Virus record (IMG/VR): IMGVR_UViG_3300010413_001230
Coordinates: 1-49,310 of that record
Source: a virus
Length of the DNA stretch: 49,310 nucleotides
Reading direction: 5' to 3' (one strand)
Shown: in pieces, positions 7,012-14,575 of the stretch
Numbering within the stretch: the first letter of the stretch is position 1
How the letters are laid out: every line of letters starts with the position of its first letter
Notes under the pieces: model-generated
The model's input: only the letters and a program-made list of their open reading frames with translations
Database searches by the model: none
Told to the model about the DNA's origin: nothing
Made by a program: the position numbers and the translations under genes

Positions 7012-8768
7012 CCAACCAGCCCCTTCATTAGCTCAAACTCGTTGGCCACGCTCATGGCGCTCTGCTGGCTGTTCACAGCCAGGTTGAAATTGTTGGTAAC
7101 GTGCCGACTCTGATCAGCCGGCAACACTGCCGATCCCCTCGGGATCATAGCCAGCTCAGGGCCGCGTTCCCCGACAAGCGCCCAACCGCCACGGGCAAAA
7201 GCACTACCAAACTGCATCCCCTCGGGAATGTTGCCCGGTGTAGGCGCTTCCCCAACGCCACTTGGAGGCCGCCCCACCGTCCGGTAGGTGGTCACGATCT
7301 CCACATCCACCCGCTTGGGCAATGCATCAAGGGCGTTGTTGAACACACCCACCTCAACCCCGGCTGATTGGGACTGTTGGATCACAGCTTTGAGCGCTTC
7401 ATCATAGCCGGATGCTTCCAGGGTGCCATCGGCAAGAGCACCCGTGAGCTTGCCCAGGCTTTCGGTTAGAAAGATGCTCTGTTCATCGGCAAGGCCAAAG
7501 GCAAGCTGCGTCTCTGTGACCGCTGTGGTGTACTGGTCGAGGGTGATTGTGCCCTCTTGCAGGGCCATCCCCAACTGCATCACGGCTGTTTGCGCGATCT
7601 GTGCATCGGTGGCGTCTTTCAAGCTTCCAGCAAGGCCGGTCTGTGCAAGTGCTGCCTCCTCAGCAGCTTCCTGTTGCGCTTTCAGCGCTTCCACCTGTGC
7701 CGCCGCTGCCGTCGCCATGCGCTCCATCGCCACACTGTTGAAATCGCTCATACCGGCCTGCCGGGCCAGGGTCACAGAATAGCTCTCGGTGGCCTGCTCT
7801 GCCTCCTTGATCGCCCCGGCGTTTTGCAGGTGTGCGTACCGTTGCACCTCGGACACATGCGCCACGTCAGACATGGCTATTTCCCCACGCTTGATGGTGT
7901 TAATAAACTCATCCCACGCGCCCGAAAAGAGGCCGCCTGTCAGAAATTCGGCCTGCGCGTTTCTCCACGCCTGTTGCAAGATGACGATCCGCATGAGCGT
8001 ATCGGGCAGCATACGGATTCGAGCAGCCAAACCGTCTACACTGCCGGTGGCCTCAAGTACACTCACCGCCATCTCGGCAAAGCCCAACTTTGCATCCTGC
8101 ACAGCGGCCTGCAAGGTGGCGATCTTTTGCGCTGTCGTGTCCGACGTATCCCCCAGGATGGCCAGTGCTTTTGCTCCCTCTTCCATCACGGCCATCTTGA
8201 AAGCGCTCTCTCTGTCAAGCGCTTGGCCACTCCTGAGCAGTTCGTCAATTCGCGCACGCACGCGACCGCTGCTGATTCCAAAGTTGTCCAAGCGGGGTAT
8301 GGACTGGTTGGCTAGGAGGGCGGCAAAGTCGGCAATGCGATCGCCGGCATTCATTGTCTGATCGCCCAACTTGGTGGCAATGGCGGCCACGCTGGACATC
8401 TCATCGGCTGTGCCCACAAGGCCCATCTGCAAGAGCTTGGAAGCGCTCTGCATGGCCGACATACGATCCACCGTGTTCTGGGTGCCCTGCTGGAAAGCTG
8501 CCAGATAATTGGCCGCCTGCCGAGCACCCCCGGCAAACTGGGTGAAACGGTTTTCTGTGGCCTCGGCAGCAATGCCAAGCTTTGTCAACTCCACAGCCAT
8601 TGCCGGCAATTGCCGGACAAAGCCCATAGCCGAATCACCTGCATTCCTCAAAGCTCCGGTTATAACCTGACTAAATGCCTCACGAAAGCCCTTCTTGACG
8701 CCCGTGAGGGCACCTGTTGTCCGGTCCCTTGCTTCTATGTCTACCTGAACGGTAAAGCGCTCACTCAT
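7008..8768 (-). CDS. Tail tape measure protein
   Basis: 586 residues, mostly alpha-helical and Ala-rich. The first 250 residues have the usual tape-measure pattern (MSAMQSASKLLQMGLVGTADEMSS, GDQTMNAGDRIADFAALLANQSIPRLDNFGISSGRV). The C-terminal signature is GGWALVGERGPELAMIPRGSAVLP. It follows the frameshifted tail chaperones and precedes the tail-tip genes. At roughly 1.5 angstrom per residue it would specify a short tail of about 85-90 nm (inference from the family rule). No lytic transglycosylase or peptidase domain is visible. Confidence 0.92.
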   Translation of the reverse strand: MSERFTVQVDIEARDRTTGALTGVKKGFREAFSQVITGALRNAGDSAMGFVRQLPAMAVELTKLGIAAEATENRFTQFAGGARQAANYLAAFQQGTQNTVDRMSAMQSASKLLQMGLVGTADEMSSVAAIATKLGDQTMNAGDRIADFAALLANQSIPRLDNFGISSGRVRARIDELLRSGQALDRESAFKMAVMEEGAKALAILGDTSDTTAQKIATLQAAVQDAKLGFAEMAVSVLEATGSVDGLAARIRMLPDTLMRIVILQQAWRNAQAEFLTGGLFSGAWDEFINTIKRGEIAMSDVAHVSEVQRYAHLQNAGAIKEAEQATESYSVTLARQAGMSDFNSVAMERMATAAAAQVEALKAQQEAAEEAALAQTGLAGSLKDATDAQIAQTAVMQLGMALQEGTITLDQYTTAVTETQLAFGLADEQSIFLTESLGKLTGALADGTLEASGYDEALKAVIQQSQSAGVEVGVFNNALDALPKRVDVEIVTTYRTVGRPPSGVGEAPTPGNIPEGMQFGSAFARGGWALVGERGPELAMIPRGSAVLPADQSRHVTNNFNLAVNSQQSAMSVANEFELMKGLVG

Positions 8769-8777
8769 AGTTCCTAC

Positions 8778-9358
8778 TCATTGCTGATTCCTGATCTGCG
8801 ATTCCAGCCCTTCAAGTTCCAAGTGTTCGAGGGCTGTTGCAAAGTCCTCTTTGTAAACCTGGCTTGGCGTGCAATGGTACATCTGGCAAAGCCGCTTGAT
8901 CACCCAGGCCCACGGTGGGCTACCCGTGCCGGTCCACAGCACTTCAGCAGCCCGGTCAATCAGTTTTTTTGCTCCTCCGATTGGCGCCGCCCGTACACAG
9001 CCTCGATGATCACTCCCAACTCTGCCTCGGTGATGCGCTCGGCCACGCGGGGATCGTCAGCGGGTTGCGGCAATGGCTGCCCGTGTTCATCCACCCAATT
9101 CCACTCACGGATGAACGCCACCATGCGGTATGCAAACTCTTGGGTCACATCGCTGGGACTTTGCCGCTTTCGCAGGCCAAAGACGCCGGCCACGCGCCCC
9201 AGGAACACACCCAGCTTGTACCAGAAGCCGGATCTCTGCTCTTGCGCCCGTTGCGTCTCAAGGATTTCTCCAATCGTCGCCGGGCGCACGATTACATAAG
9301 AGTCCGGCCCCTGAACGTCAGCCGTGAGCACTTTTCGCGCCCCGATTCTCTCAGGCAT
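8778..9358 (-). CDS. Tail assembly chaperone, frameshift-extended form (gpGT-like)
   Basis: A -1 shift at the A AAA AAC site (8963-8969) in the short chaperone gene continues translation for about 62 codons to a TGA at 8778-8780, nine bases before the tape-measure start. The extension (LIDRAAEVLWTGTGSPPWAWVIKRLCQMYHC..., ending SQIRNQQ) resembles the helical T domain of lambda-type G/GT pairs. Spacing, gene order and slippery site all agree. The shift efficiency and any stimulatory RNA structure cannot be judged by eye. Confidence 0.82.
8960..9358 (-). CDS. Tail assembly chaperone, short form (gpG-like)
   Basis: 132 residues ending EEQKN, with the stop directly after the slippery run. It has an N-terminal beta-rich segment and a helical remainder (ILETQRAQEQRSGFWYKLGVFLGRVAG, VAERITEAELGVIIEAVYGRRQ). 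It lies between tail tube and tape measure, the canonical place for the G protein, which keeps the tape measure soluble and directs tube polymerisation around it. Confidence 0.85.
   Translation of the reverse strand: MPERIGARKVLTADVQGPDSYVIVRPATIGEILETQRAQEQRSGFWYKLGVFLGRVAGVFGLRKRQSPSDVTQEFAYRMVAFIREWNWVDEHGQPLPQPADDPRVAERITEAELGVIIEAVYGRRQSEEQKN
8963..8969 (-). other. Programmed -1 ribosomal frameshift site A AAA AAC
   Basis: On the minus strand the zero-frame codons are CAA AAA AAC TGA. The heptamer A AAA AAC is a canonical -1 slippery sequence and the zero-frame stop follows at once. Slipping joins the short tail chaperone to a downstream open frame that ends just before the tape-measure gene. 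Confidence 0.88.
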
Positions 9359-9381
9359 AAGCTACCCCCTTCCCATGCGCC

Positions 9382-9846
9382 CTAGCTCACGAACACGAAC
9401 GGATCGATCTCGCTCACGCGCACGATGAAAGAAACCATCACCGGCCCGGCTGTGGCGGCATCCACCGGGGGCCAATCGAACGAGGTGACCGGCGCGTAGT
9501 TGGTTTCAAAACCATCGCCGCCCACGGCCCCGCTTGGAATCCAGCGAATGCAAATCTTGCCGTCACAGGCACCTTCCATAAACTGATCGCGCACGATCCG
9601 GTATGCCTCGGTGGCCACGTTGGTAAACACGATCCGCACCGTCAGATCGAACGGTTCGTGCTTGCCCGGTTCCACGAGGGCATAGTTGCCATCGAAGGTG
9701 TACTCTTCCCCAACCATGCGGGTCTGAGTCGTGCCCGTGACGCTGTTGGCGCTTCCACTTACGTTGGTCCATACGCTGCAATCCGAAAGCGTGCTGATGT
9801 CAATTCTGGCGCACGATTGTGGGACTGCACTGGTTGTCTGTGGCAT
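9382..9846 (-). CDS. Major tail tube protein
   Basis: 154 residues, beta-rich, with a Shine-Dalgarno AAGGAG before the ATG. The pattern TRMVGEEYTFDGNYALVEPGKHEPFDLTVRIVFTNVATEAYRIVRDQF followed by a Gly-rich loop and a terminal strand block (GPVMVSFIVRVSEIDPFVFVS) matches tail tube subunits of long-tailed phages. It sits immediately before the G/GT chaperones and after the tail-completion genes. The tube monomer would polymerise around the tape measure. Confidence 0.82.
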   Translation of the reverse strand: MPQTTSAVPQSCARIDISTLSDCSVWTNVSGSANSVTGTTQTRMVGEEYTFDGNYALVEPGKHEPFDLTVRIVFTNVATEAYRIVRDQFMEGACDGKICIRWIPSGAVGGDGFETNYAPVTSFDWPPVDAATAGPVMVSFIVRVSEIDPFVFVS

Positions 9847-9863
9847 TGTCTATTCTCCTTGAT

Positions 9864-10277
9864 TCAGTTTCCACAGCAGCGCTTTACTCTGGCGCTGTCG
9901 ATTCCTAAAAACTGCCTGATCTCACCCTGCCAGCGAAACACCGCCGCTGTGAGATTTTCCACCTTGTGATCGAACGTCTCTTGATCCTCTTCCACATCCA
10001 GGCTGGCCCGGATGGCATAGGCCACATCGCCGGGCTTCATGGTGATAAAGCCAATGGTATCAATGCCCAGCTCGTCAAGTTTCCTTGCCCGACCTGCCCA
10101 ATGGGTGAATGTGCCCAGGGGAGGCGCTTGCACGATGCTGATCGCCCCGACCTGCAACAAAATCGCCCGGTTCTCCTTGCTCACCATGTCCAGGGTATGC
10201 ACGCATCCCTCACCGCCCTCGATCTGCACATTGTTCTTGCTGTCTACTAGCAATCGCTGGTGTATCCTGTAGAGCAT
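9864..10277 (-). CDS. Tail-module protein of unknown function
   Basis: 137 residues starting at an ATG that overlaps the stop of the upstream gene (TGATG). Longer readings upstream are low-complexity Arg/Gly shadows. It has no motif I recognise. Visible are a mixed alpha/beta N-terminal half and a helical C-terminus (HKVENLTAAVFRWQGEIRQFLG). It lies between tail terminator and tail tube, so a tail-completion or assembly role is likely. Confidence 0.7.
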   Translation of the reverse strand: MLYRIHQRLLVDSKNNVQIEGGEGCVHTLDMVSKENRAILLQVGAISIVQAPPLGTFTHWAGRARKLDELGIDTIGFITMKPGDVAYAIRASLDVEEDQETFDHKVENLTAAVFRWQGEIRQFLGIDSARVKRCCGN

Positions 10278-10741
10278 CAGAAAATCCTCAACGTCAGCTC
10301 GAAGCGCCACCCGGTGTAGAGAATCCCGGCATAGTCGAACACCACCCGCGTGCAGGTCCAATGGAAGGAGCGAATCCCCACGGTAGCGAATAGGGGGCAA
10401 GCGCCCTGCTCCTCTAGCTTGTCGTTGACCGCATCGGCCACATCCACCGCATCGCCCCAATCCTCGTTGAGCTGGCTTCTCTGTCTTACGTACACATCCA
10501 CGCGGATCAGCACTTCGGTTTGTCGCACGCCGGGCACGCCTGTAAGCGCATCCACAAAGGTGGTCCGATCTGTTTCGCTGGCTACGTCCACATCCCAGCG
10601 CTCGGGGTACACCTGAATGGTAGGGAGCGTGTTCATGCCCTCGGTCAATTCGTCATAGTCCTGCACCCTGGCTATGTCGGCAGGCACGAGGGTACTCATC
10701 ACATCGTGAACGGCTGTGCAAATCTCGCCTATGGTTGGCAC
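10277..10741 (-). CDS. Tail terminator / tail completion-like protein
   Basis: 154 residues. The segment TLPTIQVYPERWDVDVASETDRTTFVDAL, followed by VRQTEVLIRVDVYVRQRSQLNEDWGDAVDVADAVNDKLEE, follows the alpha/beta order of small tail-terminator proteins of the gpU / HK97 gp10-neighbour type. Position between the HK97-gp10-like gene and the tail genes fits that role: capping the tail tube at the head-proximal end. Confidence 0.65.
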   Translation of the reverse strand: MPTIGEICTAVHDVMSTLVPADIARVQDYDELTEGMNTLPTIQVYPERWDVDVASETDRTTFVDALTGVPGVRQTEVLIRVDVYVRQRSQLNEDWGDAVDVADAVNDKLEEQGACPLFATVGIRSFHWTCTRVVFDYAGILYTGWRFELTLRIF

Positions 10742-10742
10742 T

Positions 10743-11228
10743 TCACTTCCTTATAATTGTTCTGACTGCATCACCTATGATCCGGTAGATCCGCTGTGCG
10801 TTCTCTGTAACAGCCCGTTGCAGATAGCGCTTCGCCTTGATACCTCGGGCTGAAATGGCCAGGATGGCCCCGGCTGCCAATCGTCCGGCCTCCACCCGGT
10901 TGCCCTTGGTCACCCTGAGCGCCCAGGCATAGAGCGGCCCCCACGGTGGCCGGAATGGCCGCGTGCCAAACTCCTGATAGGGTGCATACTCGATGTTGCT
11001 GCCCACGATGCCGCGCACCTCTTGCGTGCGGATCACCACTTGCGGCACGATGGAGGCACGCAAAGGGCCACGATCCACGGGCGCATTCTTTCGCGCTGAA
11101 CGGGTGACCAAGAGCGTTGCCCGTGCCATCGCTGTGCCCATCGGGGTGCCTGTAATATCCCGGCTCACCTGATCGAGCTTGGCATAGAACTCTTTTAGTC
11201 CCTCAACACTGACACCAATCTCGCTCAC
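10743..11228 (-). CDS. HK97 gp10-like head-tail / minor tail component
   Basis: 161 residues. ARATLLVTRSARKNAPVDRGPLRASIVPQVV then VRGIVGSNIEYAPYQEFGTRPFRPPWGPLYAWAL is the conserved signature of the HK97-gp10 family (helix, basic 'APVDRGPLRASI', then 'YAPYQEFGT'). These proteins lie in the neck/tail-completion cluster. The ATG overlaps the connector stop by four bases, indicating coupling. Confidence 0.85.
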   Translation of the reverse strand: MSEIGVSVEGLKEFYAKLDQVSRDITGTPMGTAMARATLLVTRSARKNAPVDRGPLRASIVPQVVIRTQEVRGIVGSNIEYAPYQEFGTRPFRPPWGPLYAWALRVTKGNRVEAGRLAAGAILAISARGIKAKRYLQRAVTENAQRIYRIIGDAVRTIIRK

Positions 11229-11926
11229 CGTCGCCCCACTCCCGGCTTCACATAGCGCCCATCCAAGAGAATCCCGGCAATGTCGGGATCGAGCTGTTGC
11301 ACATAGAGCAGTTGTCCCAGGTCAGCGCTTGCCAGGGTATCACTCATGGCCCCCTGCAAACGCTTGTACCACCGGGCGCTCTGCATAATGCACGCCTCCT
11401 GAATGTCATCAGGAACTAGCACCGAGTATCCCCACTTGGCTGTTACGCACACCGTTGGCACCCGCGCCAGGAGGGATGTGCCCCTGACTTCCCGGCCCCG
11501 CTTTCGCATGGCCCCATCCTCCCCGGTGAACCAACTCTGATCGCCGTTCGGGTCTACAAAAACGATGGTATAGGGCAGCTCGTTGAATTGCGGGTTGTCG
11601 GGATCGCCCGTGCCAGGGTACCAATCGCCGTTCCCGGCAAACATGGTGGTGGGGTTATCCCAAATGGTGTAATCATCATCGCTGATGGCATCCTTCACGG
11701 CTACCACGGTGATCTCTACACATTCATCGATCAACTGGTAAGCCTTGCCGCTGCCCTTGTAGTACCGGGCACTGGCTACCGCGTCGGCCTCGAAGCCGTC
11801 CGGCCGGTTGCAAAAGCGGTTGATCTTGCGCTCTGCTCCCTCGATGATGCGCCCCAGGAGCACATCATCTGTGGCATCGGTTTTTTGCATAGAGCTTTTC
11901 AGTTCGGCAACGGTGCAATAAGCCAT
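11225..11926 (-). CDS. Head-tail connector / adaptor protein (gp6-like)
   Basis: 233 residues from ATG 11926, which overlaps the upstream stop as TGATG and has GAGGTGAT before it. The N-terminal helical bundle (MAYCTVAELKSSMQKTDATDDVLLGRIIEGAERKINRFCNRP) is the hallmark of HK97 gp6/SPP1 gp15-type adaptors. The C-terminal helix (PDDIQEACIMQSARWYKRLQGAMSD) is also typical, as is the beta insert between them. It would form the ring below the portal that joins head to tail. Confidence 0.85.
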   Translation of the reverse strand: MAYCTVAELKSSMQKTDATDDVLLGRIIEGAERKINRFCNRPDGFEADAVASARYYKGSGKAYQLIDECVEITVVAVKDAISDDDYTIWDNPTTMFAGNGDWYPGTGDPDNPQFNELPYTIVFVDPNGDQSWFTGEDGAMRKRGREVRGTSLLARVPTVCVTAKWGYSVLVPDDIQEACIMQSARWYKRLQGAMSDTLASADLGQLLYVQQLDPDIAGILLDGRYVKPGVGRR

Positions 11927-12354
11927 CAGATCACCTCTTCCCACTCTGCCCGGTTCGCTGCCAGGTAGCCCAGGCATTCCTCCCGGCTTTGTGGCCACGT
12001 CCCGCCGCGCCCGAGCCGGCGCACCACAAAGCGGATTATGCCGGAGTACAAGAACTCCCACACTGTTGTGCCGTGTCCGGCATAGTCCTCCGCGCCAATG
12101 GTGTGCTCGATGTCCTCGACCGGGATCGAGAACTCAGCCGCAAGCAGCTCTTTGAACTGTTCAATTGTGACCTCTGCCGGGTCAAAGGCCGATTCGTAGA
12201 TTGCCGCATTTCCATCCAGCCGCGCCCGGTCGTGCGTGTTCTCTGCCGGGAATGTGCTGTCATGCGTGCCCATCGCCTCAAATAGGGCAATCAGCGATTG
12301 CCAATTTCCAATCCCCACAGTGCCCCGTTCAACTACAATGTATCCATGCCACAT
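11926..12354 (-). CDS. Hypothetical neck-region protein
   Basis: 142 residues from the ATG at 12354, coupled by TGATG to the LamG gene upstream; an ATG nine bases earlier is possible. Visible features are a beta-rich start (MWHGYIVVERGTVGIG), an acidic middle (DPAEVTIEQFKELLAAEFSIPVEDIEHTIG) and an aromatic segment (TTVWEFLYSGIIRFVVRRLGRGGTWPQSREECLGYL). I do not recognise the family. It may be a structural accessory of the neck. Confidence 0.6.
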   Translation of the reverse strand: MWHGYIVVERGTVGIGNWQSLIALFEAMGTHDSTFPAENTHDRARLDGNAAIYESAFDPAEVTIEQFKELLAAEFSIPVEDIEHTIGAEDYAGHGTTVWEFLYSGIIRFVVRRLGRGGTWPQSREECLGYLAANRAEWEEVI

Positions 12355-13082
12355 CAGGACCACCTTGCTCGATACAGATCCGCAATCTCATCAGCAGAGA
12401 GAACACGACTCCACACCGCACAATGGGCCAATGTGCCGACCCACGGCGAAGTTGGCACAGTGCTCGCTGCGCCTACTACGGTTTCCGTGACGCTTAACGC
12501 GCCAGCCCACACACCAAGCCCGTTTTGAGTCGCCCCGACCTGTGTACCGTTGTAAAACATCCGAAACTGATCGGTTGGTCTATTCCACGTCTCTGCCCAG
12601 CACATCCAATCTGTGGTCGTGACTCCATCCAGAGGCCCGCCCCTGGCTACTCCTCCAGCAACATAATCCCAGTAAACACGGTTATTGACGGCTCCCTTGG
12701 TGATCTGGACATAGTTGTTTGCATTCACACGTAGACAAACGGCACGCCTCCCAGCTCCATCCGTCCATCTGCCAACAGCATCCACCCGTGCCCAAATGAG
12801 CACAGTACCAACAGCTCCATTAAATACCCCGGCAAAGGTAGCACTATAGATGTTGGTATAGTCGTTTGCCCCATCATAGAATGGACTATAAAATCCATCC
12901 CTAATGCCCGACTGCAACAGCGTAACACCTACATGCGCCCCATTCTGAGCACCCGCCACACGCCCTGATACCCAGTCATAAGCAATCGTGCCCACCTTCT
13001 CATTCAATGGCCAGTAGGCAATAGGGTTGGTGGCAAGCACCCGCTCATGGTACTGCACAAATTGTCTTGCAGTTTGAGACAT
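12354..13082 (-). CDS. LamG-domain structural protein
   Basis: 242 residues. NPIAYWPLNEKVGTIAYDWVSGRVAG at the N-terminus and the sandwich strands VGTVLIWARVDAV, DQFRMFYNGTQVG and the end GTLAHCAVWSRVLSADEIADLYRA are textbook LamG/concanavalin-like lectin features. It probably forms a surface appendage of capsid or tail that binds glycans (inference). It overlaps both neighbours by single bases, so it belongs to the late operon, and it sits just after the modification block. Confidence 0.8.
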   Translation of the reverse strand: MSQTARQFVQYHERVLATNPIAYWPLNEKVGTIAYDWVSGRVAGAQNGAHVGVTLLQSGIRDGFYSPFYDGANDYTNIYSATFAGVFNGAVGTVLIWARVDAVGRWTDGAGRRAVCLRVNANNYVQITKGAVNNRVYWDYVAGGVARGGPLDGVTTTDWMCWAETWNRPTDQFRMFYNGTQVGATQNGLGVWAGALSVTETVVGAASTVPTSPWVGTLAHCAVWSRVLSADEIADLYRARWS

Positions 13083-13702
13083 TAGAACCTCTCAATAGTG
13101 AGCTTCACTGTGAGATCATCTGTTGCCGCATACGTCGGCGCCCCACGGGTGACAAGCTGCCCGAACAAACTTGTGCCGTTCAGCGCAATCGGGAAGGGCA
13201 TTCTCAAGCCGCTCGACTTGGCCGCTACTGCGTTGTCCACAAAGTTGGCATAATCGGTGGCTGCCGTGTCAATGTAGCCAATGCAGTTGGCAAGGTCGGC
13301 ATCGCTCGGGTCAAAGGGCGCATTGTCGGCAGTTGCCGTGAATGTCCGATCAAAGAGCACCAGATCGAGCGCCACCCGCTGTGCCGCATCGTCGGTGATG
13401 ACCACCTTGGTGATCACAGCCTGCCCACCTACCGCCCGTACCGCATTGGCAAAGGTCAGGAGGCCGCCCACGGCATCTCCGGCCGCGTAGGCGCCTGCCG
13501 TGATTATCGGCGTTTGCGTGATCTCGATGGGCGAAACAGTAGGCACCGGGTTGGTCAAGCTCACATCGGTATTGCCCACCTGAATATTTGAGCTTCCACC
13601 CGTGGATACGACCAGTGCATGGGTGCCATCACCCATATCCCTGTACCGGGTCTGCATACTGTTGGGCACGCTCTCTTGCTGATTTCGGATAATGTCTGCC
13701 AT
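13082..13702 (-). CDS. Virion accessory protein, shares N-terminal motif with 13925-14575
   Basis: 206 residues. The first 36 residues (MADIIRNQQ...MQTRYRDMGDGTHALVVSTGG) resemble those of the protein at 13925-14575 (DIRTRYKDMQDTTHALVTATR), which suggests a shared docking segment. The rest is beta-rich (VGGQAVITKVVITDDAAQRVALDLVLFDRTFTATADNAPF). This sort of domain is common among phage surface and fibre accessory proteins. Shine-Dalgarno GAGG precedes the ATG. No precise family is recognised. Confidence 0.65.
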   Translation of the reverse strand: MADIIRNQQESVPNSMQTRYRDMGDGTHALVVSTGGSSNIQVGNTDVSLTNPVPTVSPIEITQTPIITAGAYAAGDAVGGLLTFANAVRAVGGQAVITKVVITDDAAQRVALDLVLFDRTFTATADNAPFDPSDADLANCIGYIDTAATDYANFVDNAVAAKSSGLRMPFPIALNGTSLFGQLVTRGAPTYAATDDLTVKLTIERF

Positions 13703-13706
13703 CGTT

Positions 13707-13925
13707 TTACCTCACTAGCAGCCAGATGATCACACCTAGCTGTGCATTGACCCCCACCAGTAACAAAGTCAGGGGCAAATTGTCTGCCATCCAATCGAGG
13801 GATCGCCCAAGCAATCCCTTGCGCGTTCTGTAGGGAAATGGGGAGGGCAACCAGCGGCCCCGCTCGTCTACGGAGAGCGGCTTGCTCTGCCCTGCCGGGT
13901 CTACGCCGTACATCGGGGTGGCCAT
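13707..13925 (-). CDS. Small membrane protein
   Basis: 72 residues. A polar N-terminal half (VDPAGQSKPLSVDERGRWLPSPFPYR) is followed by one clear transmembrane helix (LPLTLLLVGVNAQLGVIIWLLV) at the C-terminus. It lies between two structural genes that share an N-terminal motif and is coupled to the upstream stop. The role is unknown; a membrane anchor or lysis helper are both possible. Confidence 0.6.
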   Translation of the reverse strand: MATPMYGVDPAGQSKPLSVDERGRWLPSPFPYRTRKGLLGRSLDWMADNLPLTLLLVGVNAQLGVIIWLLVR

Positions 13926-14575
13926 TAGTTCGTGCTCTCCTCATACCACTCAATAGCCAGGCTCATGGGTTGTGCGTTTCCGGCCCGGTTGGTGATCCGC
14001 ACCATGTAGTTCGTGTTCCTGGCAAATACCCACTCGGCACGCATCGTGCCAGCCCCGCCAACAGCCTGCGGCCCCGTGCCGCCGGGGATGAACTCATTCT
14101 CAAGCAGCACACCGGCATTATTGATCGCCGGCTGCCGGATCACCTGCGCCGTGTTGCCGCCATCGCCCGTTGGCCGGCTCTTGTTACGCTCGACCATAGC
14201 CGTGCCCGTTCCCACCTGATAATTGGTGCCCTCGTATAGCTCGGCCTCGGCATCACCGCCGCACCCGGCACGGGCAAGCAGGTGAACGTACTTGGAGCCG
14301 GTCACCACCACAAAGGCTATCGTCCCATTGTCAGCAATCGGATCGGCATCGGGGCTTTTGTACGATACAAGCCACGTCTCACCTTCGTGTATCTCGTGGT
14401 GGGCAACGTCGATCACCACCCGAGCGCTGGTGATGTGATCCATGCCGTATTCGCCATACTCCCCAAAGGAACGGGTAGCCGTCACGAGGGCATGGGTAGT
14501 GTCTTGCATGTCCTTGTAGCGCGTTCGGATGTCGGCCTGTAGCCCTTCCCCCTGTTTTGGCGTCACATCGGCCAT
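13925..14575 (-). CDS. Virion accessory protein with shared N-terminal segment
   Basis: 216 residues, beta-rich. The N-terminal TRYKDMQDTTHALVTATR repeats that of 13082-13702. A beta-sandwich follows (ITSARVVIDVAHHEIHEGETWLVSYKS, FVVVTGSKYVHLLARAGCGG, then NTNYMVRITNRAGNAQPMSLAIEWYEE). It is directly downstream of the aminotransferase, at the border between modification genes and structural genes. It could be the modified acceptor or a fibre protein. This is not demonstrable here. Confidence 0.65.
   Translation of the reverse strand: MADVTPKQGEGLQADIRTRYKDMQDTTHALVTATRSFGEYGEYGMDHITSARVVIDVAHHEIHEGETWLVSYKSPDADPIADNGTIAFVVVTGSKYVHLLARAGCGGDAEAELYEGTNYQVGTGTAMVERNKSRPTGDGGNTAQVIRQPAINNAGVLLENEFIPGGTGPQAVGGAGTMRAEWVFARNTNYMVRITNRAGNAQPMSLAIEWYEESTN

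Noticed and set aside
10278-10460. N-terminal extension of the 9864-10277 protein
   Set aside because: The extension is antisense-like Gly/Arg-rich sequence inside the tail terminator gene; the overlapping TGATG start is much better.
13561-13953. 130-residue minus-strand frame
   Set aside because: Arg-rich shadow of 13707-13925 and neighbouring genes, with no start signal.
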